Positions 60,873 through 64,000 of a stretch of 64,000 bases of DNA are shown one piece after another. Below the pieces are notes generated by a model. That model was not told the origin of the DNA. It saw only the letters and a list, made by a program, of their open reading frames with translations, and ran no database searches. Each line of letters opens with the position of its first letter. Position 1 is the stretch's first letter. Source of the stretch: Streptomyces sp. MRC013 (GTDB lineage: Bacteria > Actinomycetota > Actinomycetes > Streptomycetales > Streptomycetaceae); contig NZ_CP094264.1 in the NCBI RefSeq assembly GCF_023614235.1, forward strand, positions 4,898,001-4,962,000, written 5' to 3'. The position numbers and the translations under genes were made by a program.

Positions 60873-62398
60873 ATGAAGAGGATCCTCGTGGCCCCGGACC
60901 CGGGGTACCTCCGGTTGAGGAACGCGACCCGCGCCGTCCTCGGCATCGGGCTCGCCGTCACGGCCACCGAACTGGCCGGACTGTCGCTGACCGCGTCCAT
61001 CACCGGCGGCCTCGCCGCGCTGCTCGCCCTCTTCACCGTCGCCGACGGCACCCGCAGAGCCCAGCGGACCACCACCGCGCTGCTGCCCGCCGCCGGTTTC
61101 CCCGCCCTCGCGCTCGCCACCGCCCTGCACGACCTGCCCCTCGGCCGGGACGCCGCGTTCCTCGCCGTGGTCTTCTGCGGCGTCTACGCCCGGCGCTGGG
61201 GGCCGCGCGGCCACGCGCTCGGCATCTTCGCGTTCATGCAGTTCTTCGTGGTGCAGTTCCTCCACGCCACCCCGGCGCAGCTGCCCGGCCTGTACCTCGC
61301 CACGGCCGTCTCCCTGGCCGTGGCCGGCGCCGTGCGGTTCGCCCTGTGGCCGATCGAGCGCCGGACCCCGCCGGCCCCCGCGCCCGCGCCGCTGCCCGGG
61401 CGCGGCCTGGCCCGGCCGACCACCCGCCAGGCCTTCCAGACGACCGTCGCCTGCGCCTGCGCCCTCGCCGCCGGCCAGGTCCTCTCCGAGGAGCGCTGGT
61501 ACTGGGCGGTGGGAACCACCTGGTGGATCTTCGTCAACACCGCGTCGCGCGGCGAGGCCCTGGTACGGGGCTTCCGGCGTGTCCTGGGAACCGCCCTCGG
61601 CATCCTCGCCGGCCTGGTGGTCGCCCTGCCCCTGCACGGGGCGCCCGCCCCGACGGCGGCCCTCGTCGCCGTGTGCGTCTTCGGCGTCTTCTACACGGCC
61701 CCCGTCTCGTACAGCTGGATGATGCTCGCCGTGACGCTGATGGCCGGGCTGCTGTACGGGCTGCTCGGCGTGCTCACCCCGGGCCTGCTCGTCCTGCGCG
61801 CCGCCGAGACCGGGGTCGGCGCGCTGTTCGCGGCGCTCGCCGTGACCTTCGTCCTGCCGGTCACCACCCACGCCACCAACGACGCCTGGATCCAGCGCGC
61901 CCTGCTCGCCGTGCGCCGCTGCACCGCCGAGGCCGCCGAACGGCTCGCCGGCTCGCCCACCGCCGACCCCGCCCCGCACGCCGCCGAGCTGGAGGTGCTG
62001 CTGGGGCGCGTACGGCTCGCCCTGGCGCCGCTCGTCCACCCGCTGAGCCCCTTCCGCGACCGCAAGGACCGCGCCCGCCGGGTGCTCGCCCTGCTCGACG
62101 ACTGCGCGCGGGAGGTACGGGGCCTGGCCGCGGTGGTCGCCGACCCGGACGCCAGCCACGACGCCCGGCTCGCCGCGGCGTGCCGTCGGGTCGAGGCCGC
62201 CGTGGAGGCCCTACTCGAAGGACGCGCGCGGGCGCGCGGGTCCGCCGGCCGCGACGCCGAGGCGGCTCCCGCCCCCGCGGCGGCCGGGGCGCCCCGGCCG
62301 CGCCGGTGCTGGCGCACCTGCGCGACCTGGAACGGCTGCTGGCCGAGCTCGACGGGCCGCTGCGCACGGCGCCCCGCTCCCTCCCGGTGCGCTCCTGA
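60873..62398 (+). CDS. FUSC-family aromatic-acid-exporter-like membrane protein, frameshifted
   Basis: About 508 residues after correction. From ATG 60873: MKRILVAPDPGYLRLRNATR, followed by two sets of four or more membrane helices (ALLALFTVADGTRR, AVVFCGVYARRWGPRGHALG, FQTTVACACALAAGQVLSEERWYWAV, FYTAPVSYSWMMLAVTLMAG), the layout of FUSC/AaeB proteins, with soluble helical stretches after each set. The frame breaks in GGGG (62286-62289); one added G continues into APAAPVLAHLRDLERLLAELDG and the TGA at 62396-62398. Without the correction the frame stays open to the window end. Confidence 0.85.
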
Positions 62399-62474
62399 GC
62401 CGCGCCGCCGCGCCCGCCGGGCGGCCCGGGGCGGCGGACGGTACGCCCCGCCCGGCGCCCGGCCCCGCGTGAAC

Positions 62475-62512
62475 ACGGGGAGGGCCCGCACCGGAGTGCG
62501 GGCCCTCCCCGT
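62475..62512. terminator. Perfect 17-bp bidirectional terminator
   Basis: ACGGGGAGGGCCCGCAC, loop CGGA, then its exact complement, between the convergent FUSC and CbiX-like genes. The strongest perfect hairpin in the window. Confidence 0.85.
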
Positions 62513-62537
62513 ACGGGTCCCTCCCCGCCGCGGCCGG

Positions 62538-63458
62538 TCAGCGGGCGGGGGCCTCCTGCTGCTGCCGGGGGGAGATGCCCAGCAGCGTCATGTACCTCGA
62601 CAGCGCCAGCCTGCCGATCGCCGGGTACGCGCCCAGCGGCCCGGCGGCCGGGCAGCCCGCCGCCTCGGCCGCGGCGTCCAGCAGCCCCGCGGCCAGCTCC
62701 GGGCCGACCAGGTACGGGGCGACCGCGAGCTGCACCGAACCGGATTCGCGCAGCTGCCCGGCGACCGCCGCCACCGACCCCTCCTCGTCCAGGGCCGCCG
62801 CCATCACCGGCACGGCCAGCCGCGCCGCCAGCAGCATGCCCGTGATCCCGGCCGCCTGCACGGCCTCGGTGCCGCCCGTCGTCGCCAGCACGATGCCGTC
62901 CGCCGCCGTCGCGACCGTGAACAGCCGCGCCCGGTCGGCGCGCGCCAGCCCGGCCTCGGAGAGGCGCACGTGCAGCGCCTCGGCCAGCAGCGGGTGCGGG
63001 CCCAGCACGTCGGCCAGCTCCGCCGGCACGCCGCTGTCGGCGACGGCCCGCCGTATCCGGTCCGTCAGCGCGGCGTCCGGGCCGACCAGCAGCGGTACGA
63101 CGACGGCGGCCGGGCCCCGGGGCTCGGCGACCTCGCGGCCGGCCGCCCTGGCCAGCTCGTACCGGTCCGCGCGCAGCACCGAGGCGCGCCGCAGGACACC
63201 GGTCAGCGACGCGTACTCGGCGTCGTCCCCGTCCAGGAAGCCGACCGCGGCCTCCAGCCCCGGCAGTTCGGAGCGCGCGATGCTCACGAGTTCCTCCGCC
63301 AGGCCGCGCGCGGCGGCGGAAGGCTCGCCGGGGACGGCGAGGACGAGTGCGGGCGCGCCCTCGGGCGCCGCCAGGGGTTCGGGGCGACGGTGCCGCCCGG
63401 GCTGGCGGGGGCGCGGCATTCGTACAGGCAGGCCAGCGGGCCCAGTGGGGGAGCTCAT
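62538..63458 (-). CDS. CbiX/sirohydrochlorin-chelatase-like protein with changed active site
   Basis: 306 residues made of two half-domains in the chelatase fold: PALVLAVPGEPSAAARGLAEEL, VVVPLLVGPDAALTDRIRRAV, and the later LAVPVMAAALDEEGSVAAVA repeat with QLAVAPYLVGPELAAGLL. In CbiX the first strand ends in HGS and the loop of each half in GYH-type motifs that provide the two catalytic histidines; here these read VPGEP and VGPDA. It may have lost chelatase activity. An N-terminal Pro/Arg-rich extension of about 35 residues is variable. ATG 63456-63458. Confidence 0.75.
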   Translation of the reverse strand: MSSPTGPAGLPVRMPRPRQPGRHRRPEPLAAPEGAPALVLAVPGEPSAAARGLAEELVSIARSELPGLEAAVGFLDGDDAEYASLTGVLRRASVLRADRYELARAAGREVAEPRGPAAVVVPLLVGPDAALTDRIRRAVADSGVPAELADVLGPHPLLAEALHVRLSEAGLARADRARLFTVATAADGIVLATTGGTEAVQAAGITGMLLAARLAVPVMAAALDEEGSVAAVAGQLRESGSVQLAVAPYLVGPELAAGLLDAAAEAAGCPAAGPLGAYPAIGRLALSRYMTLLGISPRQQQEAPAR

Positions 63459-63544
63459 GGCGCCGCATGCTACTGCTTCCGCCCGCAGCGCTGTTCGGGG
63501 AGGGGCGTTCCCGCCCTCAATGGGCAGTTTGTCGGAAGGGCCGG

Positions 63545-64000
63545 TCAGTCGCCGTACGTGTCCAGGAGGCCGGGCTCGCGGGGCAGCGCCGGCGCGTCCG
63601 CGGCGAGCGCGGCGGCGATCGCCAGCGCGCCGGACAGGGAATCGCCGGCCGCCGGCACCGGCCGCGCGCCGGGGAGCCGGCGCGCCAGTTCGTCCCGCAG
63701 GGGCGCGAGCAGGGGAGCGCCGATCCGGAACAGGCCGCCCGTCAGGGCCACGTCGCCGGCGCCCCCCGCCGGGTGCACGGCGGCCGCCGCCTCGGCGATG
63801 TGCCGGGCCGCGCGGGCGAGGACGTCCGCGGCGACCGGGTCGTCCGCCGCGTGGCGGGCCACCTCCGGGGCGAACGAGGCCAGGACGGCGGCCCGGTCCG
63901 GGCGCGGATACAGACGCCCCGGCAGTCCCCCGACGGGCCCGAACAGGGCCTCGGCGCGGGCCAGCAGGGCGGGGGAGCCGCCGGGCCGCCCGTCGTGGGC
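63545..64000 (-). CDS. BadF/BadG/BcrA-type ATPase (N-acetylglucosamine-kinase-like), C-terminal part
   Basis: The final 151 codons of a minus-strand gene cut by the right window edge. The visible part (PALLARAEALFG, then EVARHAADDPVAADVLARAARHIAEAA, DVALTGGLFRIGAPLLAPLRDEL and GDSLSGALAIAAAL) is the C-terminal ASKHA lobe with the adenosine motif LTGGL. N-acetylglucosamine kinase is the likely activity in actinomycetes, but the catalytic N-terminal lobe is not in the window. Confidence 0.8.
   Translation of the reverse strand, partial: AHDGRPGGSPALLARAEALFGPVGGLPGRLYPRPDRAAVLASFAPEVARHAADDPVAADVLARAARHIAEAAAAVHPAGGAGDVALTGGLFRIGAPLLAPLRDELARRLPGARPVPAAGDSLSGALAIAAALAADAPALPREPGLLDTYGD

Overview
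The window is a very GC-rich, gene-dense chromosomal segment of a Streptomyces-type actinomycete. The evidence is the strong G/C bias at third codon positions, frequent GTG starts, a MurT/GatD pair, an FAD-fused LanC/LanB cluster style typical of actinomycetes, CUT1 sugar ABC genes without their own ATPase, and leaderless-looking promoters. I see no rRNA, tRNA or CRISPR array.

Layout. 1-4730: biotin synthesis, with bioB-bioA-bioD as a minus-strand operon and bioF divergent. 4942-8102: a secreted NlpC/P60 hydrolase behind a c-di-AMP (ydaO) riboswitch, an atypical ClpP with a small partner, a divergent orphan YefM-type antitoxin, and a PlsC acyltransferase. 8367-16076: a HATPase-PAS-GAF-SpoIIE phosphatase and a class I lanthipeptide locus with a split LanB, LanC and a 51-residue precursor that the usual length cutoffs miss. 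16285-33208: housekeeping and stress genes (CtaG, GatD/MurT, peptide deformylase, a TetR/acyl-CoA dehydrogenase pair, glutathione peroxidase, TesB, a DUF3516 helicase, a MarR/ABC exporter pair, MltG, a flavoprotein monooxygenase, YjbQ).

33209-47883 is an accessory island. It holds a complete four-gene Wadjet (JetABCD) anti-plasmid system, a truncated transposase fragment abutting a small toxin-like gene, a four-gene WXG/ESX-type cassette, a decayed IS5-type transposase relic, and an intact 978-bp IS5-family element with 15-bp inverted repeats and an ATT duplication. That element landed exactly between the ribosome-binding site and start codon of a small membrane-protein gene.

48391-64000: a VOC protein, an Lrp/AsnC regulator, then an uncharacterised catabolic or biosynthetic locus (49716-60559). 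It comprises a Tat-exported beta-propeller protein, a sugar-type ABC importer, an LLM flavin oxidoreductase, a DHDPS-like aldolase, a DegT aminotransferase, a winged-helix regulator and an enolase-superfamily enzyme. Four of its promoter regions carry the same inverted repeat (TTWCGG-N6-CCGNAA), so I propose that it is one regulon. A FUSC-type membrane protein, a CbiX-like protein and a partial BadF-type kinase close the window.

A caution for any user: at least six genes (bioF, the SpoIIE phosphatase, the toxin-like gene, the AsnC regulator, the beta-propeller and the FUSC protein) are each split by a single-base length error in a short G or C run. The reading frame is perfect on both sides. 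This pattern points to residual homopolymer sequencing errors rather than six independent pseudogenes.
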